Positions 1 to 12,365 are shown, counted from the stretch's first letter. The stretch is DNA of 64,000 bases from Kappaphycus alvarezii (GCA_002205965.3 NADL03000614.1:682001-746000), one strand, 5' to 3'. Numbers and translations: made by a program. Notes: a model not told the origin generated them from the sequence alone.

Positions 1-600
1 AGAGTTTGCTCTGCTGTAGGGATCACGAGTTTGGGAGAATCCAATAACGGCGGACTGAATATACTCAACCTTGTGCCATTCTGAACAGCAATGAGGTAGA
101 GCTTGGGGCGTGAGCTTAGAGATTTTCTCGTGTTTTTTCTCGATAGCATCGTTCAAAGTACAAATAGGAGAAATATACCGACTGACACGAATGTTTCGAA
201 AATACGCAGAAATTCTATTTTTTTCCTTGAGGCTGAGATATATTCACTTTCTAGAGCTTTTAGAGCTAAAGAATAATGCTCATGCATTTTTCCACATTCG
301 TTATGTAGAATATTTTCGCGTTTCCTTTAAGGAGATGGCGGATATACTTGGGATTTTGTTCGTCATTGAGCATGTTATCCTGGCGGCATACTTGTATTCA
401 GCTATGAACTCGTTCAAAAATTCCGCTAGGGTTCTAGAAAATTCCTCATGTTCTTCCCTGAAGCGCATGAATATATAATATGAAATTTTTTCTCCCGATG
501 GTGCCGGGTTGTGTGGACACTGGAGTGGAACGTATCGGGGTTGAGGCCAGTCTAATCGGTGATCCGGTTTGTGACGCAAAACAGTTGAAATATACATCAA
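1..600 (-). other. Decayed minus-strand open frame, unassigned
   Basis: Read on the minus strand, this stretch stays mostly open in one frame, with two stops near 301 and 280. It gives a charged sequence containing LNEFIAEYKYAARITC and, nearer the window edge, SEWHKVEYIQSAVIGFSQTR. It runs off the left end of the window. It looks like old coding DNA rather than random sequence, and given its surroundings a transposon protein is the likeliest source. No family was recognised, so no function is offered. Confidence 0.2.
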
Positions 601-1045
601 TTTGTTTTAATGCTTTGCTGAGGTCACCACTGCGGAGTGTAGTTGACAGAAAAAGTCTTTTAATGGATGGAATATTCTTGACGAACGGTTGGCACATTGT
701 GTTCCGCGAGAAGCACAATCAACTTGCGAATGATCAATGGATTGGTCAGAATATGTCCCGAAAAAAGCATTGGGATATGGAAGTAGCCGAGCCTTTAATT
801 AATCAACAGCGTGGAAACTATCCTCAACACAACCTTTAATGCAGTCTACCAGAGACTGTTGCAACTCCGTGGCCTGTCTGATGCCTTGACCGAAAAATAT
901 ATTAATACACCCTTTTGCAAGTGCAAATTAATGAGGATTTAATGCTTAGGAAATGTAGCCCTTTTAGTGGATTTTTGTACTAGTATAAGTCTCCTTTTTT
1001 GTGGTTGGCTTATTATTTTTCGCTCTTTGTTTTTATGCAACCCGT

Positions 1046-1096
1046 TATTCAATTTCTTAATTCAATTTCTTTTCAGTTCAATTTCTTTTCAATTTA
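1046..1096. repeat. Short tandem repeat, TTCAATTTCTT-type
   Basis: About four imperfect head-to-tail units built on ttcaatttctt, each 12-15 bp, with small A/T or CAG spacers. This is a simple minisatellite visible by eye. Confidence 0.6.
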
Positions 1097-1219
1097 CAAG
1101 AAAGAATCACAATCAATTTGACAATTCAATTTACTCGGCCTTCAGCTAGCTTTTTTGGAAAATTTACAAGGTATTACTGGTCACCCTGTAGGATATTTCA
1201 GGCCAAAACCGGCCATATA

Positions 1220-1249
1220 TTTCAAATATTAAATCACCCCACATTTCCC
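1220..1249. repeat. Dispersed 30-bp repeat, copy 1
   Basis: These 30 bases, starting tttcaaatattaaatc, recur exactly at 60582-60611 in the same orientation. The upstream flanks also share ccaaaac-like words. It is probably the visible core of an older dispersed repeat. Confidence 0.5.
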
Positions 1250-4200
1250 TAAATTATCTTAGAAGAGATCGAATATTCAGATTGGATTTTAACTAAATAT
1301 ATTTTAAAATTACTCTTAATTGATTCTTTTCAGCCTAATGGCCCTGTAAATTTGAACAACACTCGAAGCTGCGTTTGCACTTCTGACAGTACGGCAGATT
1401 TTTCTTGTTCTGTAAGCGGTCCTTGTGCTTACGGTTCCGTACAGTAAGTGGTCAAAGTAGTTTTTAGACTCGTTGGGAGTAATCTTCCAAAGCTTACAGG
1501 TACTCTTCTGAAAAATAACACCTGTAGATGTAGCCTTAGTAACCCCATCGTGTTCAGCCAATCAGCGGTCAGCTTTGCGGCTTAGGCATAGCGGAGCCAA
1601 AAAGTGGGTCCGTAAGCACTTTCAGCCGTACCAAGATCTGTAAGAAAAACTACTGAAACTTAGCTACGTGGCACACGTCGAAGATCTGAAATCTTAATTT
1701 TAAATTGAACCTGACTTCACATGTGTAGTACCTGAAACTGAACCTGAAACTGGAGAGACACCAGTCGTTACGTGACTGGCCGGAGATGAAGGCCTCGGAT
1801 TGGTATGGGACGGCGAATTTGTGTAGGCCACGTGAAGACTTCTGATTGGTTGGAGAATCTGCAACCCTTGGCGAACTTGGAGTGACGCTGGTATTTGCGG
1901 TGCTTACAGTTGGGTTTAGAGTGATGCTGACAGAAGTTGAAAACCTACACAGAGTAGGTCGGGATTCCGATCTTATTCTGGATTCGGTCGGAGCAGGTGG
2001 GCCACGTGGCACCACGATCGAATCAGTACCCTTATTGGCCACCAGATAATGTTCAAAATGAATTAAATGTGAATGTATTTGCCAGCATTTACCGCCTCAC
2101 ACGTGCCATAAGAAAACGCAGAAATAGGACAAATAGGTATACTTTCACTATTGAGTAACGAATAGACTTACTTCTTAATTCTACGAAAAATGGTAAATCA
2201 AGATTGTCGCGAAAATTCGATGGATAAATAGCAGGATTTAGCGGCGAGCCTGAAAAAACGGTAAACGTTTTTGCTATTGTAAATCAGTTGGGTAGGTTGA
2301 TAATAAACCTGTTCATGTTGTTTGTACTTCAGTGACCAAGGTGGATTGGCCTTTTACAGGCAGTGAATGCCGTCGAATACTTCTAGCACAACGACTGCCT
2401 ACTAGTTAAATTCCCTAGCGGACAGTTCTGCGGGCAGTAAAAGTGAACCTAACACTACAATGGTACTACCAGGCATCGCTAACGGTACAATAGGGTAGAT
2501 AAATACAGACGAAGTAGGATAGAAGTAGTAGTAAGGTCAAATGGCTACACAACAGGACTGTAAATAGTACATAAATAAATTTACTGTATGTGCCATGCAT
2601 TTTGACAGTTTCAAGCTGTATTTTTAGTAGTGAAAGACGGATAGTTTCTACTCACGTCGTTTGCGTGGCAGGCAGAACATGATAATAGTTTTTATCTAAC
2701 GAAAGCATTTCAACCTAATTCCAATAGAATAAGCAGATTACAGAAAACTAGGGAGAGACTGGAGTCGGATTTGATTTTCCTAATGTATAAACGTATATAT
2801 TATGAACCAATAAAAAACCGAAAAAATATCTTGTGCGCCTTCTTAATCCAATGATAGGTGAGTGTGAGATGATCCCCGACATTAATACAGAAATCTCTCT
2901 CTACTGTGATATATACCTTCGTTGTACCGTTCCTTAACAAGGACAAGAGGAAGAGTCTTATCTCTTAACTAAAATTGTCCTCTGGACAAAGCTTAGCGTT
3001 GCCTGTACACTATTTATACGAAAATTGGACCAGAATGAATAGTAGTATGGGCGTGGTTTAGACAAGATGATGGAAAGATAAAAAAGTTCCCCTTCACTCG
3101 AAAAGAGCTTTACCTCTAGGATCTAGACAGAATTTGGCCAGCACTTCGTGACGTCTCTAAAAATGAACTTCTGGGTGACGCAATTTAGTAAGTCCTTGGT
3201 TGGTCGCCCTTGTAACGACTTAGGCAGGGTGGCATGTATCCGTTTTTGCACTTTACGAACATCTGACCTACTCGCTCACATCTCCCGGGATTTATACCAG
3301 GCCCGTCCACATGATTTGCTACGCCACGGAACCGTTCTACTCTTGCATCTGGTTAATATTAAGTCTTGCTTTGCCGTAGTAAAAGTAAAGTGCTAATCCT
3401 GCAATGGAGGAGTAGAATGCCTATACGCAAAGGAAAGGAGTGCAAGTGAGGTAAAATACAGTGGTTTGCAGCGAGTGGTGCCAAGGTTCAGGGTCTATAT
3501 TACAACTAACAGAGCATTTCTACCACCTAGCCAACAAGCAAGAAGTGTTGGACGTGAAAATCAATACGGCATTTCGTTGAAACAGAATGGCCTTCACCCT
3601 AGAGTATGTCCAATGGTGCATTCCTTAAGGCTAGTCTCCAGCCCTCTTCAAGCGTGATCTGCGCGTGTGTTGGTTAATTTACTTAGTGGGTAAGCTTACA
3701 TCCACTACGCTTGATCCCTTATGGACCAACTGGCGTTACTCTAGAAATGACCTTACTTTCCAAATATGGAACTACCTAAACTTTTTCTCCGCAATTATTG
3801 GCCAAACGCTCGCCTGGCAGCCGATTGTATCGACTCCCTGATTGTGGTGAACACATCAGAGTGGCACATACTCCGAGCGTATCAAAGATATAGTCTAACA
3901 ATAAAACACTCAAAACTTCCCCTCCGAGTGCAAAGATAGGGACCGGGATGAGCCTGATCTTACCAGCGGGGAAATAGGGGTGCGTTTAATGTGGGCGCTC
4001 TGAAGGCCGGGAACCACGGGAGTTTGTGACGAAGGTGTTATGTAACAAAAAAGATAAATTCCGACAAGGGAATTTGCCTATGAGCACCTTGTATTTTCGC
4101 AGGTTGTCAGCGTGAGCTGGGTTCAAGCTCTTGAAGGGGTAAGAGTTTCGCATCCTAACGTGAGAAAGGGCCAGTGGGTTAAAGAAATTTATATCAATAT

Positions 4201-4291
4201 AACCGGTTCTGCCTGCTGCGGGCTTTGCCCGGATGTCCGGCCTCGTCTTGTGTTCTTTCCGGTTCTAATAGAGTCCCAATTGCAGTGGTGT

Positions 4292-4318
4292 TGGTGGTAA
4301 ATCTTTATGGGTTGTACA
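4292..4318. repeat. 27-bp exact match to 43535-43561
   Basis: The word starting tggtggtaaatctttatg is identical over 27 bp to 43535-43561. At the second site it leads straight into a longer repeat that is also present at 14120-14254. This copy diverges immediately after the match, so it may be the broken edge of the same repeat family. Confidence 0.5.
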
Positions 4319-4521
4319 TTTCAGGAACATTTTCGGGGCAAATTGGTTTTCTGAAGCTGGCGAGTGAAGAATGACGCTTCTCATGTACGTAGGCATGAAT
4401 AAAACCATGTCCAGCTTGTACAAAATCGCTAACTTCATATGCTTGTCTCTTGCCCTTAGAAGATAAATTTGATAGATTAGATCGCATACACCTTCGAAGT
4501 TTCGGTGCAACGAAACTTTCC

Positions 4522-5445
4522 GTAAAACGAAGGCGTGAGGAAAGTATCTGACCAGTTTTTGACGAACCTTAAAGTTGTCGTAGTGCTTTATTTTCCAACT
4601 CGGCTATGCTGTTTTGTACACAATAGCCCGGCGAACCTACCGAAAACCGAACTCAGACAACAAATAACAACAACCACTAAAAGGTAGGTGGTCATCTCTT
4701 AACCACAATCAAACTAACCAAACTAATTATCCATAGCACTAGTGTCTATTGGACCGTTGTACTCATATAAGGACAACTTTTGGCACTTTTTTCAATACAA
4801 ATTTTTTTATCTCAGCGCATTTATTGTCCCTTCGCATGTTTTCATGAGTGAAGATGGCCGATCAAAACAAACTTTTCAAGATTTTTGACCTCGGTGAAGG
4901 CTAGAGCAGTTTTCCCTCACAAGCTTCCGCTCTTCGCAAGAAGTTGTGAAAACGGCTTCATTTTGGAAGGAAATATAGTTCGTATTATCGTGGGGGGTTT
5001 TAGAAACGAGGGGTCATGTACAGCAAGAATTACTGCACTGTAACTTGACAAATAAAACCTTTTTTGCAGTAAAAAATTCGGGCTTCCAAAACATTTACCG
5101 TTCCAAAACGTAACGGACACGGTTCTCATATGAGGACAATGTGTGCCTCATGTGAGGATAGTGCATAGTCGTATATACACTAGACCACACAGTAGTAAAA
5201 TATCCATTCTGCGATGAGAAAGTCCATAAAAATCGTAATTCGTCGCAGTGCTTGGGTGTACATGTGAATTGACGCTGGTGTAACCAGAACCAAGACGGTA
5301 AACGAGAAATAGATTTCCTTACAAAATGATTCCAAAGAAATAAAATCTCGAACGAGCCAAATCAACAAAATCAACTCCCTAAATTACACAGTTGACATCC
5401 GTCAATCTATTTTCGAGTGATGTACCACCAAAAAAGCACTCAACT
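4522..5445 (-). repeat. Copia LTR (3' LTR in element orientation), with insertion
   Basis: It aligns with 9788-10507 at both ends: 4522-4742 with 9788-10008, and 5184-5445 with stretches of 10008-10507. The shared words include gtaaaacgaaggcgtg and agtgatgtaccaccaaa. The middle differs by an inserted element (4743-5177) and by a segment present only in the right LTR. A purine-rich run just inside it (about 5446-5455, read on the minus strand) would fit a polypurine tract. Confidence 0.85.
4743..5177. mobile_element. Small inverted-repeat element (MITE-like) inside the copia LTR
   Basis: The right LTR preserves the empty site (tagcactagacc). In the left LTR about 435 bp interrupt it, and cactag is found on both sides (4737-4742 and 5178-5183). 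The ends form an imperfect inverted repeat starting gtgtctattggac on the left and gtgtatatacgac on the reverse of the right end. If TA is taken as the target duplication, the inverted repeats begin GTGT, which fits a non-autonomous Tc1/mariner-like element. A 6-bp duplication is equally compatible. It encodes no convincing protein. The insertion is younger than the copia element. Confidence 0.65.
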
Positions 5446-5474
5446 CCCCCTATTTCATCATGAGGAAGGGCAAC

Positions 5475-5840
5475 TTACATTTGCAGAATCTCAAGGCCTT
5501 CACGGTGTTTTTCAAAAACGACACGAAGAAGCGGCTTCGTCAAAATGCCCGCAATCATCTCTGAGGTGCTGCAGTATCGAAGTTTGATGTTGCCAAATTC
5601 GACCTGTTCCTTCACAAAGTTCATCCTGATCGATACATGTTTGGCGTGGCGCGCACCCTCAGTTCTCCATACCAAAGCGCCTTGATTGTGCTCATTCAAC
5701 ACAGTAGGTGAGGCTTCCTCACAGTCCAACTGCATCAACAAATCACGAAGCCAAACCACCAACTTCACCCCCAAATCATGGCGACTTACTTGGCTTCTGT
5801 TGTCGAAAGAGCCACAGCGCCTGGATTCAGTGTTTTCCAA
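5475..5840 (-). pseudogene. Copia RNase H region
   Basis: This is the C-terminal end of the copia polyprotein. The translation holds the typical tail NEHNQGALVW, then ARHAKHVSIRMNFVKEQV, then TSEMIAGILTKPL, the usual end of copia RNase H, where histidine and TK-P motifs close the domain. It lies next to the left LTR, as expected. It is a fossil and part of the broken element. Confidence 0.85.
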
Positions 5841-6243
5841 CAGATAGAAGTAGAAATAAACTTGAAAAGAGCAAAAGCAGTAAAACGACGATCACTTTGG
5901 TCACCAGCCCACTAAGCATCACAAAATGCTATGAGAACTTCTTCACTCCTCCTCTATAGGAGAAGAGCAAACTCTGTGGTACCACGAAGGTACCGTAGTA
6001 CCCTCTTCAGTGCAATCCAGTGGGTTCTAAGAGGGTTTGCTGCAAATCGAAAAAGCAAAGACACAGCTGCCCTAATGTCGGGTCTCGTGCTCGTCGAGAT
6101 GAACAATAAGCACCCCAGCAACTCCTGATAGTTGGTGCGATCAACAGCTTAACTTGGCTCCTCAAACGCTTTCATGGCACCTTGACACATGGGGTTGTAC
6201 ACTGCTTTGCAGCTTGACATTCCAAATCGCTCTAAAGTCTGCA

Positions 6244-6830
6244 CTATGAAGTGCTGATGTGACATCCACGCAGCGTCCCTGTCCAAAAAAATATGACATC
6301 AAGAAATGGGCCATTCATTCCAAGGTCCTTGACATCAAAATGTGTCGAAAGCTCGGCCTTGACAGCGAATACATCCTTGCTATTTCCGCCCATCACAATA
6401 ATGTCGTCGACATAAAATAGTATCCACACTTTCTCTCGACAATACACGCCACTATCAGCTATCAAAGCCTGGAACCCACTTTTAGCCATCACTGTTCCCC
6501 ATTTCTCGTACCACAGCCGTCCTACCTGTTTGAGGCCATACAAGCCTCGATTCAACTTCGTAACTTTGCCATCCTCGCAAAGCTTCAGGCCCTTGGGGCC
6601 AGTCACATAGAAATCACTATTAATATCTCCGTGCAAAAAGGCGCTTCGCACATCCATCTGCTGTATACAGTACCCCCTCTGAAATGCCAAAGCAATGCAA
6701 GTGCGCACAGTGTTGAAGTCTACCACCGGCGCAAACGTCTGATGAACATTTCCTTGAAAGAATCTCTTGCAACAAGACTTTACTTGTGCCTGAATACTTT
6801 TCCTTCATCATTGCGCTTGCGCAAGAATTA
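6244..6830 (-). pseudogene. Copia reverse transcriptase region
   Basis: The translation carries the copia reverse transcriptase motifs in order: QMDVRSAFLHGDI (the first catalytic aspartate), GLKLCEDGKVTKLNRGLYGLKQ, and LFYVDDIIVMG (the YVDD active site). The spacing is normal for the family. The region downstream toward RNase H is worn. It would have copied the element RNA into DNA in virus-like particles. It is a fossil. Confidence 0.92.
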
Positions 6831-7859
6831 AAACCGAGTCGTAATCGGTTTTATGTCGCGAGGAATGTCCAAAATAGTCCACGTGACATGCATATTCAAT
6901 GAATCAAGTTCTTTCTTAATCGCTTCTTTCCACTCAGCCGCGTCTGGCTGCGAGAGGACGTCACTTACTGACGTCGTCTTAGGATGGAATACCTTCGCCA
7001 TTTTGAGTGCAAGTGAGTAATACCTCTGATCTGGAGTATAAAAATCTGTCAGTTTTCGATCCCTTCTAGGTTATCCAGGCTCTTCCTCATCGCCTGAGTC
7101 ATTCTCATGAGCCTGATGCCCTGGAAACTTTTCGACATCATCATGACTTGCTTATTCCTCTGATCCCTCCACAGGTATATGCGTAAGCAAGCCCTCGTCT
7201 CCCGCAGAATCAACATCATCATTTCCACTAACCCCCTCTGCATCAAAACTCCCTGATGCCATGTCAGTTTCTTGCAGACTTGAAGCTGGGGTTGCGTTTC
7301 CTGAGACCGGTGACACCGTTGCAATAGATGACTGCTCGTCCTCTTCATCATTAAGCAGGATAACACCGTCATCGCTGTCACGGAAGCTCAGCGTCCGACC
7401 CCTGGCAGGATACTCATCCTGAAATATAGTGACATCCCTGGAAATAATCGCCCTCATCCTCGACCGTATCCAGAGCTTATATTGCCTATTATCTGCACAA
7501 CCAATAACTAGTCCCTCCTTTGACATCGCATCAAGCTTCTTGCGAAGATGCGTAGGAATTTGGTGCCAAGCCTGACATCAAAACACACGCAAGTGGGACA
7601 CACTCGTCCTCCTTCCAGTCATCAACACATATGATTATACAGAGTGGTCCCTCGGACAGAGGAATTAATTCCTTATATGTGCTGTATGCACAACTGCTTC
7701 TGCCCAAAATCGACGCGGCAGACCTGCATGCTCTATCATCGCACGAGCAGTCTCCACGAGAGTTCTGTTTCAACGCTCCGCTATGCCGTTCAAATTGTGG
7801 GAGTATAGCGGTGAAACGGTATGGTCAATACCATGCTCTGTCAGATAGTTTCGAAGTGC

Positions 7860-8385
7860 TATGTACTCCCCCCACCGTCACTGTGCAACCTTTTGATGTT
7901 GAAATTGAATTGCCGTTCCAGCCATGCCTGATGGATCAAAACCTCGCCATATACATCAGACTTCAACTTGATAGGTACAGCAGCAATATACTCAGAGTAC
8001 TCGTCAAAAAAGTGATGAAATAACGTGAAACCGCAAATGAAGACACTGACATCGGTCCCCAAGCGTCAGAGTGCACAACTGCACACCTCTCCTCAGCATT
8101 ATTGTTGTTGCGGCGCCGACGCTGCTTCGTCTGTTTCCCATTCATGCATCCCATGCATGAGTCAGAATTACCCTTCTTAATCTTCAAATCTAGCTCTGAT
8201 ACAATTACTCTGCGTTCTAGCTCCTTAATGCTCTCAGAATTGCCATTTAAAAGCCTCTCATTCCAGAGCTTACGTCCTGCGCTATGTGCCTGGTTTCCTT
8301 TGTAGTCATTTGTGTCAGGATCTCTTTCCTGACTTCCTCTCGAAGAAGCAATACTCGCAAAACGATGGAAGCTGGAAGCTCTCAA
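7860..8385 (-). pseudogene. Copia GAG-pre-integrase and integrase region
   Basis: Minus-strand translations include CMGCMNGKQTKQ, typical of the zinc-binding stretch ahead of the copia integrase core. They are followed by VVHSDAWGPM and FFDEYSEYIAAVPIK, the DDE core around the first aspartate, and later HSDGGGST. This part would have joined element DNA to the chromosome. Several breaks separate the pieces. Positions 6831-7859 hold the more variable integrase C-terminus and linker, rich in Asp, Ser and Glu. Confidence 0.85.
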
Positions 8386-8724
8386 TTTCGGATCAACCGC
8401 CCTTCCATTAATGTACTACACTCCTCTGTCAACCCTTTTCTGGAACATGAGTACTCCATAAAGCATTGCACTACATCTTTCTCTGTTGACATTGATGCGG
8501 TAGCCAATGTCGCAAAGCTTTGAAAAAGAAAGCAAGTGGCAACGCAAATCAGCGACACACAACACGATCCTCAGCACCAAAGTGAGTTCGTACCAAGAAC
8601 CTGTAGATTCAACGTACGTGTGAAAATGAAGAGTCCCTCGATGAGTGGCAAATACTCAGTTGCCATCACCCAGCACTACAGCTCTAGGATTAATCTCCTC
8701 TCTGTTATACAACCAGTCTCTGCA

Positions 8725-9690
8725 TCACACCATATGGTCGGAAGCCCCACTGTCAAGGAGAAACGCATTTCTCGGGCGATCTTTCTCTTCATTCGAATAT
8801 AAATATGCTACTTGCCTCTCATGATCAATTTGATCACGATCACTGCGACGAAAAACTAAAAGAGTTGCTTGATTGGCACTTTCATCCTCTGATTTGCGTC
8901 CTTCATCTGCAAAGGACACTCTTTTCTGCAATTTTTCCTTCCTCTGAGGACAGTTTGCAGCAAGATGTCCTACCTTTCCGCATATATAACGGCGGCGCCT
9001 TTTGATCTTTGAAGGGGAGAATCCCTTGCTCCGGAAGTCACGCTTACTTCTAGAACCGGTCGCTGCCAGGGCCCGACTACTGTCACCCCGTTAGGACTTG
9101 AAGCTTCCAGCACGCAGGACCTGTTCTTCATACTCTTGTAAAAGAGTAGTAGTTGCTGTCTCTCAATCCAACTTCGTTTTGAACGTCTGCAGCGATGCGA
9201 TAATGGCCCCAAATAGAGAATTCTTCTTGCCTCCGAAAGAGGCAAGCAAGGTTGCTACTGGTAGCTCTTCATCGACCTTGCTTTCCATCGCGGCTAGACG
9301 GTTGAACGTCTCTTCAAAGAAGTCGATATAGTCTTGAACAGTCTGGCTCTTATAGCGCATGCCTGATAACTTCGCCTGGAGCCGAACCTTCGTCGCTGTA
9401 TTCGATACAGCGTACCTATCTTTCAAGTGCTACCATATCTCATGCGTATTACCTTTGACACTCAGACATTAACGAAGGGGGCGGTCACCAAGACCTTGAA
9501 CCAATACTACACGGGCAGTCGGAATCCTCTTCTTCAAATCTGCACTCAAATTGTTTGTGACCAAATCATATTCGTGACTTCAAGCGCGGCCTCAGTTCGT
9601 GGCGCCCATGGATGTAAATCTTCCCCCGGTTTCCCATAGAACTTGTAGACCTTCTTACTGTCCTCCATGACACCACACAGCACAGAAATC
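8725..9690 (-). pseudogene. Copia gag and protease region
   Basis: Reading right to left: MEDSKKVYKFYGKPGEDLHP near 9670 as the probable gag start; a UBN2-type gag stretch with YIDFFEETFNRLAAM (9163-9426); a likely zinc-knuckle area near 8960; and the aspartic protease start LLDSGASDHMV at about 8725. This is the classic gag to protease layout. It is a fossil with several breaks. Confidence 0.85.
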
Positions 9691-9787
9691 ACACAGATAA
9701 ATGACGATAGTAACAAAGAAACTGAATAGCATTCAGAACAAAAGACTTGTAAATCACAGCAGTATGCGAGGGCTGGGCCTATAAGCA

Positions 9788-10507
9788 GTAAAACGAAGGC
9801 GTGCGGAAAGTATCTGACCCGTTTTTGACGAACCTTAAAGTTGTCGTCGTGCTTTATTTTCCAACTGGACCATGTCATTTTGTACACAATAGCCCGGCCA
9901 ACCTACCGAAAACCGAACTCAGACAACAAATAACGACAACCACTAAAAGGTAGGCGGTCATTTCATAACCACAAAAAACTAACCGAACTGATTATCCGTA
10001 GCACTAGACCAAAGAGTAGTAAACTATCCAATTCTGCGATGAGACAGTCCATACAAATCTCATTTCCTCGCAGTGCTTGGATGTACAAATGAATTGAAGC
10101 TGGTGCAGCCAGATCTGTGCCTTCATGGCCGAATGTTGCCATGTTGTTACTGTAAGGAAAATTAAAGTACGGTTGACATGCGATATATCTACAGTGCGCC
10201 GCCCCTTTACACTCTCCCACCCGGCAGAACAACATAGAGAAGTTTACACAGCGTAGACACACCCGTCCGTTGCCTTGCCGAGATGTTCAGCCCCAGCCCT
10301 CTTTGTAAAAGAATCCTTTATTTTCCCTATCCCTAGCCTACCTAACCTACCTACGCGCTACTGATTATTACCCCTGGTCGCAAAAGGGTACAGAAGCGAG
10401 GTAACAAGCGGTAAAAACGACAAGAACCAAAGACGGTTCCCCTAAATTTCATAGTTGACATCCGTCAATCTGTTTCCCAGTGATGTACCACCAAAGAAAC
10501 GCTCAAC
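9788..10507 (-). repeat. Copia LTR (5' LTR in element orientation)
   Basis: The partner of the left LTR, about 720 bp, without the small inserted element. It contains about 290 bp (roughly 10110-10420) that the left copy lacks, so either that was lost on the left or gained here. It lies directly upstream of gag in element orientation. Confidence 0.85.
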
Positions 10508-11257
10508 GCTTTCTCTCCTTTCAAATGCCAAATGCCATGCTTAGGTACATCCCTTTCTGTTAAAATCCGCCACTATCTCTAATTTAATAAAGAACCAAGC
10601 ATTTCCCCCCTTTGAAGTGTCATGGTCTGGTCTCGCAACTTGACGAGCTCAGTAGATTGGATTAGTCATATACGTAGCAATTTCGATGGCACAAAGTTGC
10701 AGAGAATGCGTCGCTAAACACTTTTTCGCGTGCCACCCCTGTATCATCGATGGGTCTCTCTTTGTTTAGCCGCAAGGTAGGTTTGGGTGTTTTATTTTTG
10801 AAAGGTATATTTGATTAGCGCTGGTGCCGCCATCTTTGCTTGCAACAGTCCAACATGGAAAGCTTCCTACATTGATGTTGTGGGTTGCACCTTACAGCAC
10901 TAATTACCATTCGGGGTGTGCGTCTCTCATTTTTTAATCCAGTACACATGCCGGGAACTGTGCAGGCTACGTAAGAATGAAGTTAACGGTATTTACCAGC
11001 ATGAACTATACCGATGTAATCAATAGCGATACCTTGCCGGGGGGAATTTTTGGGATATTTTAATGCATGGAAGATGTGGTCGGTTATACCCACGAGGCTA
11101 ATGCGTTATGCGGGATAAGTCCTCGCTGATCGGCAACAATACAGTAAATGACCTTTCTAAGTGTTATGTTGCTCATTGTGGTCGGTGTGCTGTGGCTACA
11201 ACTTATGGTCACGAGAGCCATGTACAATACTCTACGTGGCCTCAAATTTGGTATACG

Positions 11258-11287
11258 AGAGCCATGTACAGTACTGTGCATGGCTCT
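11258..11287. repeat. 30-bp near-perfect palindrome
   Basis: The sequence reads agagccatg, then a TACAGTACTG-type centre, then catggctct, so it pairs with itself almost end to end. A second, partial copy of its left half (cgagagccatgtaca) lies about 44 bp upstream near 11212. The centre resembles the TGTACTGTAC tracts near the glycosidase gene. Confidence 0.6.
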
Positions 11288-11584
11288 GAGCCACAAATGA
11301 AGTGCACTGTACAACAGTACATCAGATGCGCCTCAAAACAGGCGAATATGGGGGTATAGGGGCTACTTTTTATATTTTGCTAGTAAATTAGTACCTCTTT
11401 GTGCGTTTTAGAAAATTGCGAATCTCTATATAAAGGCTGGTCGACTGGGGTGTGAGCCTCGACCAACAACAATGACACCCAAACACCACCATCCCAAAAC
11501 CCAAAACACCAACCCACCAACCCACTAACACCCCAACATCACAAACACCACGTTGCCTTGTCCTGTCTACTGTCCTCAAAGCAG

Positions 11585-11720
11585 TGGCGTCCCTTGTCTC
11601 CTTGGACTTACGGTGTGCATGCCGAAGTTCAAGGGGGTAATACTCATTATACTGCAGGTGTCCCTTGTCTCTTTGGACTTTCGGTGCTTAGCTCGAAGTT
11701 CAAGGGGAAAATACCCTCAG
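11585..11720. repeat. Tandem pair of hairpin-forming units
   Basis: Two adjacent units of about 70 bp share gtcccttgtct, ttggactt, cggtg and gaagttcaagggg. Within each unit ccttggactt can pair with aagttcaagg, giving a stem with a loop of about 15 bases. A loosely similar arrangement (tcttggactttgcggg) occurs near 36460. Function unknown. Confidence 0.5.
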
Positions 11721-12345
11721 TGACTGGTAAAATTTAAACCCTGAGCTAAAAGGGAAAAGAAAAAAAGAAAAAAATCAAAGAAAACAAAAGAAAACAAGAA
11801 AAATACAAGGAAAATAAGAAATAAATAAATTTAGAAGCACTCAAATAGAGGTGCGAACAAAACAGAACCCCTTCCAATGCCAAACAAACAAAAAAGCACT
11901 ATTACTAAGCTCGTGAAAAAACCGCATCGCATGGATCCAACTGGATAGGGTCATTGCTGTAAGTGAATGTACAAAAAACATTGCTGGCTGAGGATGGGGG
12001 AATCGTTAGGGTGGTGGGAACAAGCACTCAGAGGCGGCGAGGAGCAGAATAGAACCTGATCGAAAAGACGCCGGCTAAAATTGTTTAAAATAGTATGAAA
12101 GTTTATATGACTACATCTATGTACAGTAATTGTTGGGTAGTACAGTACAGTGCGTAACCAGTCAATCCAAATGCATTACGCAAATGTGAAAAATTGTGAG
12201 TAACATGTTTTATCATTAAAAGTCTCTCTCTCTGACGCGAGCACCGATGCGCACGGACGACGAAGTTTTGTACATCCGGTTAGATCTTAACCGTACGGTC
12301 TAGTTAGGACGTGCGCAGTCCACAGTAGATACTGAACGCATTACA

Positions 12346-12365
12346 CTTCTTCTTCTTCTTCTTCT
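12346..12365. repeat. CTT microsatellite
   Basis: Nearly seven uninterrupted CTT units. Confidence 0.9.

Larger units (their letters stand above)
601..4291. other. No recognised gene; AT-rich, short open frames only
   Basis: Nothing here matches a family I know. The longest frame is 130 codons on the minus strand (1650-2042). It is rich in Ser, Thr, Pro and Arg and begins MANKGTDSIVVPRGPPAPTE, which could be a linker region of a retroelement or chance. Minus-strand 1316-1561 also stays open for 81 codons without a recognisable motif. Two small repeats (1046-1096 and 1220-1249) are listed separately. Confidence 0.3.
4522..10507 (-). mobile_element. Ty1/copia LTR retrotransposon, broken
   Basis: A near full-length Ty1/copia fossil on the minus strand. 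Reading from right to left the order is LTR, gag, protease, integrase, reverse transcriptase, RNase H, LTR, the order that defines copia elements. The two LTRs are clearly related but diverged, and differ by large insertions and deletions, so the element is old. The coding region carries many breaks, roughly ten or more. A candidate target duplication, ctttc, lies at 4516-4520 and 10509-10513, each one base away from where LTR similarity stops, so it is tentative. LTR similarity ends in GT and AC rather than the usual TG and CA. Confidence 0.9.

Noticed and set aside
10081-10870. Similarity between gctggtgcagcc near 10095 and gctggtgccgcc near 10818 as a repeat
   Set aside because: Only about 12 bp agree and the flanks do not align.
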